The translations under genes and the position numbers were made by a program. Under the pieces are notes generated by a model that was not told the origin of the DNA, made no database searches, and saw nothing but the letters and a program-made list of their open reading frames with translations. A stretch of 64,000 bases of DNA from Desulfomonile tiedjei (GTDB taxonomy: Bacteria > Desulfobacterota > Desulfomonilia > Desulfomonilales > Desulfomonilaceae), in assembly GCA_016218715.1 (NCBI GenBank), contig JACRDG010000101.1, positions 1 to 64,000 of the forward strand. Direction: 5' to 3'. Positions 17,290-25,203 of the stretch are shown piece after piece; the stretch's first letter is position 1; each line of letters begins with the position of its first letter.

Positions 17290-18546
17290 ATGCCGCCCAC
17301 GGTCGCCATTGTCGCAACCCTCGATACCAAGGGGGAAGAGGTCGCTTACCTCCGAGAGCTGATCCATCAGGGGGGGTGTTCCACGGTCGTCATCGATGTG
17401 GGCACCCTTCATCCGCCGGCCATGGAGCCCGACATCTCGCGGGAGGAGGTTGCTACTGCAGCGGGTTCGAGCCTGACACACCTCCTGGAGGAGAAGGACC
17501 GGAGAACGTCGGTGGAAACGATGATCAAGGGCGCTTCTTCCGTGGTGAGTGAACTTCACGGACGGCAGGAGCTCTCGGCTATCGTGTCCCTGGGAGGCGG
17601 AACCGGCACGCACATAGGAATGGGTGTCATGCGCTCGCTTCCGCTGGGCGTGCCGAAGTTGATGGTATCTACCGTGGCGTCACGGGACATGAGCCAACTC
17701 GTGGGCACGAAAGACATCACGGTCATGCATTCGGTGGTGGACATCCTCGGCCTGAACGCGATCAGCAGAAAGATACTTGCCAATGCGGCCGCAGCGGTGG
17801 CGGGAATGGCACGCTCGTCCGCTGCGATCGTTCCGGAAAAGCCGATCGTCGGATTGACCTCATTCGGGTTCATTACCGAAGGGGCTATGCGAGTGAAACG
17901 GCTGCTGGAAGGCCTCGGCTACGAAGTAGCCCCCTTTCATGCCAACGGTACCGGCGGCATGGCCATGGAAGATCTCATCGACCAGGGGTTGATCGACGGC
18001 GTGCTCGATTTTGCGCTCCATGAATTTTCCGACGAGATGTACGGCGGATATTGCGGAGGCATCGGTCCCGGGCGACTCGAATCCGCGGGAAAGCGAGGCA
18101 TCCCACAGGTGGTGGTGCCGGGCGGTCTGGACTGCATCGTCCTGGAATTCAACTCGTTGGAGACCATGCCCGCGAATGTGCGCGGTCGTAAGGTCTTCTG
18201 GTACGACTTCCGGTCCGGCGTCCGTACCGATCGGGATGACGTGCTGCGGCTCGCACGGACGGTTGCCGAGAGGTTGAACCGAGCCGTGGGTCCGGTGAAG
18301 GTAATCATCCCACTGTACGGGTGGTCCGAGGCGGATTCGTCCGACGGCCCGCTCCACGAACCTGAAACCAATCAGGCTTTCATCTCGGAGCTGAAGTCAC
18401 TCCTGAATCCGTCCATACCGGTCATCGAAGTGAACGCTCACATCAACGACGAAGCCTTCGCCCAGATGGTGGTGTCGGAACTCGATCGGCTTCTCAAAGC
18501 TGCACGCGGGTCCCGCAAACCGGTATGCGGAGCTGCACGAGGCTGA
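17290..18546 (+). CDS. Tm-1-like ATP-binding / UPF0261 family protein
   Basis: The product is 418 residues from the ATG at 17290; GTGAGG precedes it and the family N-terminus (PPTVAIVATLDTKGEE) starts there, so the upstream ATG at 17254 is rejected. It matches the UPF0261/Tm-1 N-terminal family: TLDTKG, the glycine-rich SLGGGTGTHIGMGVMRSLP and GLTSFGFITEGA are typical. Plant Tm-1 proteins of this family bind viral replicase. The bacterial role is not established; bacterial members are often next to a TIM-barrel PEP-hydrolase-like partner, which is absent here. The next gene begins 5 bases after the stop. Confidence 0.85.
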   Translation: MPPTVAIVATLDTKGEEVAYLRELIHQGGCSTVVIDVGTLHPPAMEPDISREEVATAAGSSLTHLLEEKDRRTSVETMIKGASSVVSELHGRQELSAIVSLGGGTGTHIGMGVMRSLPLGVPKLMVSTVASRDMSQLVGTKDITVMHSVVDILGLNAISRKILANAAAAVAGMARSSAAIVPEKPIVGLTSFGFITEGAMRVKRLLEGLGYEVAPFHANGTGGMAMEDLIDQGLIDGVLDFALHEFSDEMYGGYCGGIGPGRLESAGKRGIPQVVVPGGLDCIVLEFNSLETMPANVRGRKVFWYDFRSGVRTDRDDVLRLARTVAERLNRAVGPVKVIIPLYGWSEADSSDGPLHEPETNQAFISELKSLLNPSIPVIEVNAHINDEAFAQMVVSELDRLLKAARGSRKPVCGAARG

Positions 18547-18551
18547 ACGAA

Positions 18552-19490
18552 ATGTCGTCCGATTTCCTCGAACTGGTACGGCTGGGAAAGACGCAGTGGT
18601 GGCGCTTCCTCCTGGGCATACTGATTGTCCTGGTTTCCTGGGTTGGTGCGGGCGTTGCGTGGGGGATGGCGGTCGTTCTGTTTGCGATATGGACTGGAAA
18701 CCCTCAGGTGCACATTGACCCCACAACCGGCGCGGTGGAGGGAGTGGACCCGTTTGTCTCGTATCTGATGCTGAATTTCGGCCACGTGGCGCTGATGATC
18801 GCCCTGTTCCTGGTTGTTCGGGGCTTGCACCGGAGGCCTCTTCTGAGTCTCGTCACCGCAGCCGATCGCGTCGACTGGAAGCGCGTCTGGCAGGGATTCG
18901 GTTGGTGGTCGTTGCTCCTCTGTGTGGCGACCCTGGTCGATTATGCGCTCCACCCCTCAGCGTACCAGGTCAGCCTGAAGCTGGAGCGCTTCTTCTTGTT
19001 TCTTCCGGTGGTTTTGATCGTGACACCGATTCAGACTTCCGCGGAAGAACTCCTCTGCCGGGGATACTTACTCCAGGGCTTTGGACTGCTGACTCGCAAC
19101 CGTTGGATCCTTGCCGGGATTGTCGGCATTCTGTTCATGTTGCCCCATCTGGGCAATCCCGAGGTCGTCACGGGGTTTTGGCCCATGGCGGCCTACTACT
19201 TCGGCGTTGGGGTCTTCCTCACACTCGTGACCTTGAAGAGCAACAGCCTCGAACTCGCTCTGGGCGTGCATGCCGCCACCTGCCTGTTCAACGCCGTCAT
19301 CTGCAACTATGCGCATTCCGTGCTGGAGACCGAATCCATCTTCTTCACCACGGTGTTGGAGCCGTATTCCAACCTGGTTACCTTTGTGGTCATAGCGGTC
19401 GTCTTCTATTGGGTGCTTCTCGTGCAGCCGAAGCCCGGAGTAACCGAGGATCCATCGGGCTCCGGGGACCTGCCGACCGATCTGCTTTAG
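18552..19490 (+). CDS. CPBP-family intramembrane metalloprotease
   Basis: The product is 312 residues from the ATG at 18552, 5 bases after the preceding stop, with GAGG inside the end of that gene. It has about seven to eight membrane helices and the three conserved motifs of the CPBP (CAAX-processing/bacteriocin-immunity, ABI) family: EELLCRG near residue 165, FMLPH near 195, and HAATCLFN near 240. These glutamates and histidines form the zinc-binding active site. Translational coupling to the UPF0261 gene is likely. Substrates are unknown; bacterial members range from prenyl-protein processing to bacteriocin self-immunity. Confidence 0.85.
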   Translation: MSSDFLELVRLGKTQWWRFLLGILIVLVSWVGAGVAWGMAVVLFAIWTGNPQVHIDPTTGAVEGVDPFVSYLMLNFGHVALMIALFLVVRGLHRRPLLSLVTAADRVDWKRVWQGFGWWSLLLCVATLVDYALHPSAYQVSLKLERFFLFLPVVLIVTPIQTSAEELLCRGYLLQGFGLLTRNRWILAGIVGILFMLPHLGNPEVVTGFWPMAAYYFGVGVFLTLVTLKSNSLELALGVHAATCLFNAVICNYAHSVLETESIFFTTVLEPYSNLVTFVVIAVVFYWVLLVQPKPGVTEDPSGSGDLPTDLL

Positions 19491-19494
19491 CCTT

Positions 19495-19650
19495 ATACCA
19501 ATTAGCGATTCAAAAGGTGGTACTGCGGGTGCGCGCTCCTGGAAGGTCTCCTCCGCTTAGGACGGCACAGCCTGACTGCGCTCCGGAGACCTCCCAGGAG
19601 AAGCCCTTCGCGCCTTCTCGAACATTACCTGTTTAAAAGTGAATTGGTAT
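19495..19650. repeat. MITE-like palindromic element (ATACCAATT ... AATTGGTAT)
   Basis: The ends ATACCAATT and AATTGGTAT are perfect 9-base inverted repeats and extend imperfectly inward. The interior carries a long imperfect palindrome (CTCCTGGAAGGTCTCCTCCG with CTCCGGAGACCTCCCAGGAG). It begins 5 bases after the CPBP stop and abuts a family A repeat. It has no coding capacity. The structure fits a non-autonomous miniature element or a large terminator-like REP. Confidence 0.7.
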
Positions 19651-19654
19651 TGGC

Positions 19655-19842
19655 ACTCCTTTTCGTGAATACGATCTCCCTTGTAGGCTCTGCTCTTGGC
19701 TGTTCAGTGGGGCCGGCATCCTGCCGGTCCATCAAGACAGGACAAGCAAGATGCCTGTCCCACCAACACAGCCACTGATGCCGCGGTGGTTGACGGGGAC
19801 CGTGTGCCACCGAACTCCGAGACCGTATTTGGGAATTGAAGT
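19655..19842 (+). repeat. Family A dispersed repeat, full length
   Basis: The left end is CTCCTTTTCGTGAATACGAT and the right end GAGACCGTATTTGGGAATTG. The interior has GGCTGTTCAGTGGGGCCGGC, the CAAGCAAGATGCCTGTCCC block, and GCCGCGGTGGTTGAC as in the copies at 1380 and 36246. It ends just after the stop of the fucose synthase gene. Confidence 0.8.
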
Positions 19843-19844
19843 AA

Positions 19845-20813
19845 TCAGCGCCGCTGCCAGTCGGCGTTCTCCACATACCAGCGATAAACTGCCGTGAGAC
19901 CCTCTCGGAGCGGTATCGACGGTTTCCAGCCCAGCGAGGTGAGGAGCGTCGTATCGAGGAGTTTGCGAGGGGTACCGTCCGGCATCTCGGGATTGAAGCG
20001 GATCTCGCCCTCGTACCCCGCGATATCTTTGATGAGCAGAGCGAGGTCTCTGACAGAAATGTCGCTTCCGTATCCAATGTTGACCAGCTTTGCAGTCTCC
20101 TCCCGTTCCATGAGGAAGAGACACGCGTCGGTCATGTCGTCCACATGGAGGAATTCCCGGAGAGGGGTGCCAGTCCCCCACACTTCCACGAACTCTGCGC
20201 CGGATACTTTTGCCTCGTGGGTCTTGCGGATCAGGGCGGCCACCACATGGGAGGTCTGCAAATCGAAGTTGTCATTGGGGCCGTAAAGGTTGGTCGGCAT
20301 CACGCATAGGAAGTCGGTACCATACTGGCGGTTGTACGATCGAGCCATGACGATGGCGGCAATCTTGGCCACAGCGTACGGCTCGTTGGTGGGTTCGAGC
20401 TCTCCGGACAGGAGGTACTCTTCTCTGAGAGGCTGCGGAGCGAATTTGGGATAGATGCACGAACTGCCGAGCAACAGGAGCTTCTTTACCCGTGATTGGT
20501 GCGACGCGTGGATAACGTTGCTCTGGATCATGAGGTTGTCGTAAATGAATTCGGCAGGATACGTCTTGTTGGCGTAAATCCCGCCGACCTTGGCGGCTGC
20601 AAGGAAAACCCAGTCGGGCTTGAGGTCCTCGATCAATTCGTGAGTGGCTTTCTGGTCGCGAAGATCCACGCGGACGGCTGGCTGAACCAGCGTGTACCCG
20701 GCTCCCTGCAGTCTGCGACCGAGTGCGGATCCGACCATTCCACGTGCGCCGGCCACGTAGACCCGTATGCCTTTCGGCTCGTTGGAGTGGTATCGAGACC
20801 AGCCGTTTGGCAT
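19845..20813 (-). CDS. fcl: GDP-L-fucose synthase
   Basis: The product is 322 residues from the ATG at 20813, preceded by GAAAGGAAG; the ~70 residues open upstream are not conserved in style. It is an extended short-chain dehydrogenase that epimerises and reduces GDP-4-keto-6-deoxymannose with NADPH to GDP-L-fucose for surface polysaccharide. It shows the GARGMVGSALGRRL dinucleotide loop, the GGIYANKTYPAEFIYDN segment specific to this enzyme, LLLLGSSCIYPK and the catalytic EPYAVAK (YxxxK). The preceding enzyme, GDP-mannose dehydratase (gmd), is not next to it. The LysE gene upstream on the same strand is probably independent. Confidence 0.92.
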   Translation of the reverse strand: MPNGWSRYHSNEPKGIRVYVAGARGMVGSALGRRLQGAGYTLVQPAVRVDLRDQKATHELIEDLKPDWVFLAAAKVGGIYANKTYPAEFIYDNLMIQSNVIHASHQSRVKKLLLLGSSCIYPKFAPQPLREEYLLSGELEPTNEPYAVAKIAAIVMARSYNRQYGTDFLCVMPTNLYGPNDNFDLQTSHVVAALIRKTHEAKVSGAEFVEVWGTGTPLREFLHVDDMTDACLFLMEREETAKLVNIGYGSDISVRDLALLIKDIAGYEGEIRFNPEMPDGTPRKLLDTTLLTSLGWKPSIPLREGLTAVYRWYVENADWQRR

Positions 20814-20887
20814 GGTACTTCCTTTCTCTGCTCTCTTACTGCGCTGACGGCAAGACTCCGGCGTTCGGCAGCCCCGCGCGGCCATAC

Positions 20888-21511
20888 TCAGGCCATCGGA
20901 ACCAGACTCAGCAGTGCGAGGATCCCGAATGCGAAGATCACGCTCCCTACCACAATGTTTGAGATTCGCAACTGCTTCTCGTCGAGTATCACGCGAAAAC
21001 GGCTCACCGCATACGTAAGACCGAGCCACCAGAGGGCCGAACCGCTGAAAACTCCTCCGATAAGCGCCAGCAGCGCAGTGTAATCTCCCGCACTTCCCTG
21101 GAGCCCCAGGGCAGCGAAGACCGCCGCAAACATGAGGACCGTCAGAGGGTTCGTAAGCGTCAAGAAGAACGTGGAGACGTAGTATCCCACCAGTCCTGAA
21201 CCGTTATTCGCCTCTTCACGCAGGTCCGGTTTCGCGAAGAACCGCCTCAATCCCAGGCAGATCAGAAGGAGTCCGCCGACCAGCCGAAGCAGGACCTGAT
21301 GACCGATCAGATAGTCGGAGACGTACGCAACTCCCAATCCCGCGAGGATTCCGTACATTCCGTCGGCGGTTGCAGCTCCCAGGCCGGACACCAAGCCGGC
21401 CACCCGTCCGCGAGCCAGCGTCCGGCTGATGCACAACAGCCCGACCGGCCCCACCGGCGCCGCAATAGATAGGCCGATAATAATTCCTTTTGGAAAAAGC
21501 ATTGAATCCAT
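20888..21511 (-). CDS. LysE/RhtB-family amino-acid exporter
   Basis: The product is 207 residues with six hydrophobic segments, the usual LysE topology. The family signature lies at the start of helix 1 and the first loop: GLSIAAPVGPVGLLCISRTL then GRVAGLVSGLGAATADGMYG. Members export amino acids and related small molecules by proton antiport in the inner membrane. The specific substrate cannot be read from the sequence. It lies 75 bases upstream of the fucose synthase gene on the same strand. Confidence 0.85.
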   Translation of the reverse strand: MDSMLFPKGIIIGLSIAAPVGPVGLLCISRTLARGRVAGLVSGLGAATADGMYGILAGLGVAYVSDYLIGHQVLLRLVGGLLLICLGLRRFFAKPDLREEANNGSGLVGYYVSTFFLTLTNPLTVLMFAAVFAALGLQGSAGDYTALLALIGGVFSGSALWWLGLTYAVSRFRVILDEKQLRISNIVVGSVIFAFGILALLSLVPMA

Positions 21512-21698
21512 ACGGCAGCCTGTCCCTCAACTGGACCGATTATACAGGCCTACCGATCAATTATCCAGTGTTTCTAGGGGCGAATCGACGTGTCGCGCAG
21601 AGGGAGTAGGTGTTGGAACATGCTGCGAAATCTGGTACCTTAAAAGAAAGCTTCCGATATTGTGGGCTCTCGGGATCTTCGGCAAGGGGGTGTCAGTC

Positions 21699-21875
21699 AT
21701 GGAACGTGCGGAATTGTTGAAGAAACTCTCCGATGCACGGTTCGAGCATTTTCAGGCACTGGGGTTGCCTCCCTTCAAGTGCCAACAACTGGTGGCCGAC
21801 CGGTTGGGTGCCTGGAAAAAGATGACCACCGAAGAACTCCAGGAGTTGCTGGAGCGTGGCGAGGAATCTTATTGA
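21699..21875 (+). CDS. Small acidic-helical hypothetical protein
   Basis: The product is 58 residues: ATG at 21699 with AAGGGGG 8 bases upstream. It is predicted to be almost fully helical and amphipathic (ELLKKLSDARFEHFQALGL, EELQELLERGEES) with one cysteine. No family is recognised. Longer readings of the same frame start in non-coding sequence. It is divergent from the LysE gene and convergent with the thioesterase gene. The ribosome site and composition support it moderately. Confidence 0.5.
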   Translation: MERAELLKKLSDARFEHFQALGLPPFKCQQLVADRLGAWKKMTTEELQELLERGEESY

Positions 21876-21902
21876 CCCGCACGGCGCATCCCTGACTCGG
21901 TA

Positions 21903-22391
21903 TCAGGTCAGGCAGGTCTTTTCTCGGTGCCTCTCCTGGAGCCTCAGTTCACGTCGCAACTGGGCCTCGCACTGACGGCGGTGGTCCTCTTCGGTCTCGA
22001 CGATCAGAGGCGGCACCGGAACAGGACGCCCCCTTTCATCCAAGGCCACGAAGGTCAGGTACGCGGACGCGGTGTGCCGGACCTCGCCGGTCAGGAGGTT
22101 TTCCGCCTCGACCCGTACTCCGACTTCCATGGAAGTCGTCCCCACCATGTTGAGGTTTGCCTTCAGGATCAGCAGATTCCCTACAAGAACAGGGTGGTGG
22201 AACGCCAGCCGGTCTATGGATGCGGTAACTGAATTCCGCCGCGTGTGACGATGCGCCACCACGCCGGCAGCGGTGTCGATGTATTTCATGATGACGCCGC
22301 CATGAACGTTACCCCACGGGTTGGCGTCTTCAGGGTTCATTTGCACGGCCATGGTGATGCGGGTCTCACTGGAACGCTTTCCTTCCGTCAT
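21903..22391 (-). CDS. Acyl-CoA thioesterase, hotdog fold (YciA/BACH type)
   Basis: The product is 162 residues with one hotdog domain. It shows the YciA/BACH pattern NPWGNVHGGVIMKYIDTAAG, with the asparagine and glycine of the active site, then FHHPVLVGNLLIL. The C-terminus is charged and helical. It would hydrolyse acyl-CoA to free acid and CoA in the cytoplasm. The ATG follows GAGGTGAGGA. It lies downstream of the phosphatase gene on the same strand, with a hairpin between them. Confidence 0.9.
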   Translation of the reverse strand: MTEGKRSSETRITMAVQMNPEDANPWGNVHGGVIMKYIDTAAGVVAHRHTRRNSVTASIDRLAFHHPVLVGNLLILKANLNMVGTTSMEVGVRVEAENLLTGEVRHTASAYLTFVALDERGRPVPVPPLIVETEEDHRRQCEAQLRRELRLQERHREKTCLT

Positions 22392-22420
22392 TCCTCACCT
22401 CGTGACAATGTCTGGACCCC

Positions 22421-22450
22421 TGGATGCATAGGCTTCCTGTGCATCCACGC
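22421..22450 (-). terminator. Hairpin after the phosphatase gene
   Basis: TGGATGCA and TGCATCCA form a perfect 8-bp stem around an 11-base loop, about 20 bases past the stop of the 22468-24504 gene. There is no T run, so it is a candidate 3'-end hairpin only. Confidence 0.5.
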
Positions 22451-22467
22451 GGAGTTTGGAGAGATTT

Positions 22468-24504
22468 CTACTGTGGGGCGCCTTTCTTGGCTTCCATCAG
22501 GTCCGGCACTGCGTCCAGCACCTGCCCCATAATGGATATGAACTTCAGGGACACTCTTTCGGAATCCACGGTAAACAACGCATATCCCGATTCGAGCGAG
22601 TATGCCGCAGGCGGCCATGGAGGCTTCGGGCACGGGGAATACGGCGCTCCGGCCGTTCCCACGATAAGGTGCCACGTCGGGTGAACGAATTCGGGGTCCG
22701 GCGAACGGGTGTCCAGGACCCCATCCCCGTTGACGTCGTCCTTCGGATAGACCCCAACCGGCGTGCGGTCCGTAATAAGCGTCCGGTGATAAAGGTGCTC
22801 GTGCGCCGTCAGGACCGCCGCGACCTTGGTGGAACGAGAAATCGCCCTCCAGAGTCGATTGCGAACTTCGACGATCCCGAGTTTATCCGCTTCCATTACG
22901 CCATTTCGATAGGTGTAGGCCCTTGTCTTGTTGTCCTCATCACTATTTCCATAGTCTTTCACGTGCCCCTCGCACGGGAAGACAGGCTGATGGCCGAAGA
23001 GCACCACGCAGCGGACCGTTGGATTGAAATCGGCCTCCCGGAGGGCATTCTCGATCCAGGCAAGCTGATCCGCCATGATATACCCTCTCGGCGAGCCCCC
23101 GTAGGTCGGCACATCCTTCGGGTTGGTGGACCAGTAATCGTTGTTGAACGCGACGACCAGCAGAGGGCCAAACTGAAATTTGTACACATTCCCGTTGTAA
23201 GGCGGACGCCGCGGGTCGGAAAGCTTTGGTCCGTTCCCTGGGTTAAAGAACTCGCTGGCGAAGACCGCTTCTGCGCTGTCGGTCGGGTAGGGCCACTTGT
23301 CCAAAGAGAGGCCATATCGGGAGCCGTCTCTATAGGAGTTGATCAGACTGTCATGGTTCCCCATGCCTGGATAGACGGGTCTGCTCCTCCAGAATCCTGC
23401 CACGGCCTGTTTCCATCCCTTGAGCTGCAAAATAAAGTCTGCTTTATCAGGGGTATAGCCGTTAGCCAGGTCGCCGGCGAAGAGCAGGAAATCCGCGCCC
23501 CGGCGAAAAGCGTCGAGAGCGATGCGGCTCATGGTGCTGAGATTGACTCCCATATACGACTCCTCGCCTCGCTGAATATCTTGGCGGCTATCTCCGGTGA
23601 ACGCGAACGTCACCGACCCCTTTCCGGGAGGGGGAGCGGCCTGAAAAGAGTAGACACCTGACGTGCATTTCTCATCCCCCTGCGCCTCGCACTGCACCTG
23701 GTACAGGTAACGAGCGCCGGGTTGTAGACCGGTGACGGCCACTTGGTGCCGGGTGACCGCACCGGCGTCGGCGTACGATCGCGGCGGCTCGGCGCGATAT
23801 TCCGTTTTGCCCGGTTTGGCGAGATCGCCGGTGCCGCCGATACGACACACGGTGACCGTCCCCTTGCACGGCTGATCCGTCTCCCATGCGATCGCAAGGG
23901 ACTCCGGATTGTCGCTGGTCTTCATCGTCACGAACGGGCCTTCCACGATGGTGAGATTCTTGACGAACCGGCCGTTCTCTCTCCGGAAGCTGACCAGGCC
24001 GTCGTACAGGCCGAGAGATCCCGCACCGGAAGAAGGGCGTTCCGAGAGTCGGAGGTCCAACCGGTAGGCGATGGTCGGAGTCGGAGATCGGAAGGGCTCG
24101 GGCACCGTTGTAGGGTAGCTCTCGTCCGAGAGCAGAGCCGCAATGGGGAGCGTGCCTCTGCCCGCGTCGAGGCGGCTTTGCCTATGAAACCGTGAATAGT
24201 CGTAGTCTGCTTTGCCCAATGCAAACGGGTAGAGGCCCGTGTAGATCGTCCCTTGAAGCTTGGCATCTTGGAGGTCAATGACAAGCCCGCGATTCTCGGC
24301 ATCGGGGCCGACGATGGTATGCACCTGTTCGAAGGTCACCCGGTTCCTGGGCATGGCCGGTCCGGCCGGCAAATCAGGCACTCTGATGGGGAGGTCCTGC
24401 AGGAAGGGTGCCTCGGCAGTACCTTGTCCCGCCCAGACCAGCGCGAGACACGCCACAATGATTCCCAGGCTCTGGATGCGCAGATGACGATGTAAGTTCT
24501 GCAT
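22468..24504 (-). CDS. Secreted purple-acid-phosphatase-like metallophosphoesterase
   Basis: The product is 678 residues from the ATG at 24504, preceded by GGAGG; residues readable further upstream are translated repeat DNA. A signal peptide (LGIIVACLALVWAGQGTAEA) exports it. An N-terminal beta-sandwich of fibronectin/PAP type (about 190-290, with VTGLQPGARYLYQVQCEA) precedes the calcineurin-like domain (~300-665). The metal ligands are visible in order: FTGDSRQD, AGDLANG, GMGNHDS, VVLFGHQPVF and TAHEHLYHR. It should hydrolyse phosphomonoesters or diesters outside the cytoplasm. The substrate is unknown; regulation by phosphate is plausible but no Pho box was identified. Confidence 0.9.
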   Translation of the reverse strand: MQNLHRHLRIQSLGIIVACLALVWAGQGTAEAPFLQDLPIRVPDLPAGPAMPRNRVTFEQVHTIVGPDAENRGLVIDLQDAKLQGTIYTGLYPFALGKADYDYSRFHRQSRLDAGRGTLPIAALLSDESYPTTVPEPFRSPTPTIAYRLDLRLSERPSSGAGSLGLYDGLVSFRRENGRFVKNLTIVEGPFVTMKTSDNPESLAIAWETDQPCKGTVTVCRIGGTGDLAKPGKTEYRAEPPRSYADAGAVTRHQVAVTGLQPGARYLYQVQCEAQGDEKCTSGVYSFQAAPPPGKGSVTFAFTGDSRQDIQRGEESYMGVNLSTMSRIALDAFRRGADFLLFAGDLANGYTPDKADFILQLKGWKQAVAGFWRSRPVYPGMGNHDSLINSYRDGSRYGLSLDKWPYPTDSAEAVFASEFFNPGNGPKLSDPRRPPYNGNVYKFQFGPLLVVAFNNDYWSTNPKDVPTYGGSPRGYIMADQLAWIENALREADFNPTVRCVVLFGHQPVFPCEGHVKDYGNSDEDNKTRAYTYRNGVMEADKLGIVEVRNRLWRAISRSTKVAAVLTAHEHLYHRTLITDRTPVGVYPKDDVNGDGVLDTRSPDPEFVHPTWHLIVGTAGAPYSPCPKPPWPPAAYSLESGYALFTVDSERVSLKFISIMGQVLDAVPDLMEAKKGAPQ

Positions 24505-25203
24505 GTCCCCGAACCTCCGTTCTGTTCTTGCAAGGCGAAAGAAGTTCAGCGCTCGGCTTGCCACATATGGTGTCTTTCCCGGGGTCCCTCTGCTGTGTCG
24601 TTCAGTGGGGCCGGCATCTTGCCGGTTACTCTCCCGGCGACACTCCCCTTCCTCGGCAGTATTGCGGTGGCCGAATCCAGGCGGTTGCATGGGCTCCGCT
24701 GCCGGCTTGCCCAGCAGTGCTTCTGCCAAGACACTGCTGGACTACGAATCTGCGAAGGGTAGAACGAACAGGCGACCGCATTTATGCATCAGAATTCATA
24801 TCATCGGGTCCGCGTGGGGTCAACCATGGTGGAGGGCCGCGAGAATTGCGGGGCAACCGACCCATCTCTACCAATCCAGTCAAGGCTTGCTAGCCGGCCG
24901 CCGGCGATCCATCGTCGGAACGGAAGATAATGCTTGACTCGGACCCAGGGGAAGTATAATGCTGAAAAGGACTTGATTCTGAGCCCTTCGTTTGACCGCC
25001 CTGGTCAGTTTGGGGGAAGGGGCAGGTACAGCAAAGATTCCGTGACCGAGACCGACGGCTTCGCCGACACTCAGGGTCAAGAATGCACCCATGAGCCCAA
25101 GGGTTGTTTCCGAGCACTCCTGGCAAGACGTTGAAGCGTTTGCGCGGCCAAAGACCCTGCGCAAACTGAACGATAACCAGAGTGAGGAGAAAGGGGCCGG
25201 ACC
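24505..25203. other. Gene-free interval upstream of cstA
   Basis: The first part (to ~24800) is a family A repeat. From 24800 to 25203 I see no gene I can support: minus-strand open frames exist but have no recognisable domain or ribosome site. The last ~60 bases before 25204 are the cstA leader. Confidence 0.55.
24560..24800 (+). repeat. Family A dispersed repeat, variant A2
   Basis: It has TGTCTTTCCCGGGGTCCCTC, GTTCAGTGGGGCCGGCATC with the core palindrome and then, instead of the usual second palindrome, a longer tail with GGCCGAATCCAGGC. The end is GCGACCGCATTTATGCATCA. The same tail occurs in the copy at 30812-31015, defining a subfamily. It lies directly upstream of the phosphatase gene. 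Confidence 0.65.

Noticed and set aside
23927-24302. Long alternative open frames on both strands inside the phosphatase gene
   Set aside because: They are shadows of the strongly supported purple-acid phosphatase frame and show no domain or start signal.
24504-24729. Extended N-terminus of the phosphatase (75 more residues)
   Set aside because: The extra residues translate family A repeat DNA (such as DAGPTERHSRG), and a signal peptide with a good ribosome site starts at 24504.
25013-25200. Minus-strand open frames before cstA
   Set aside because: They have no ribosome site, no known motif, and overlap the leader of cstA; I could not show they are a gene or a decayed one.
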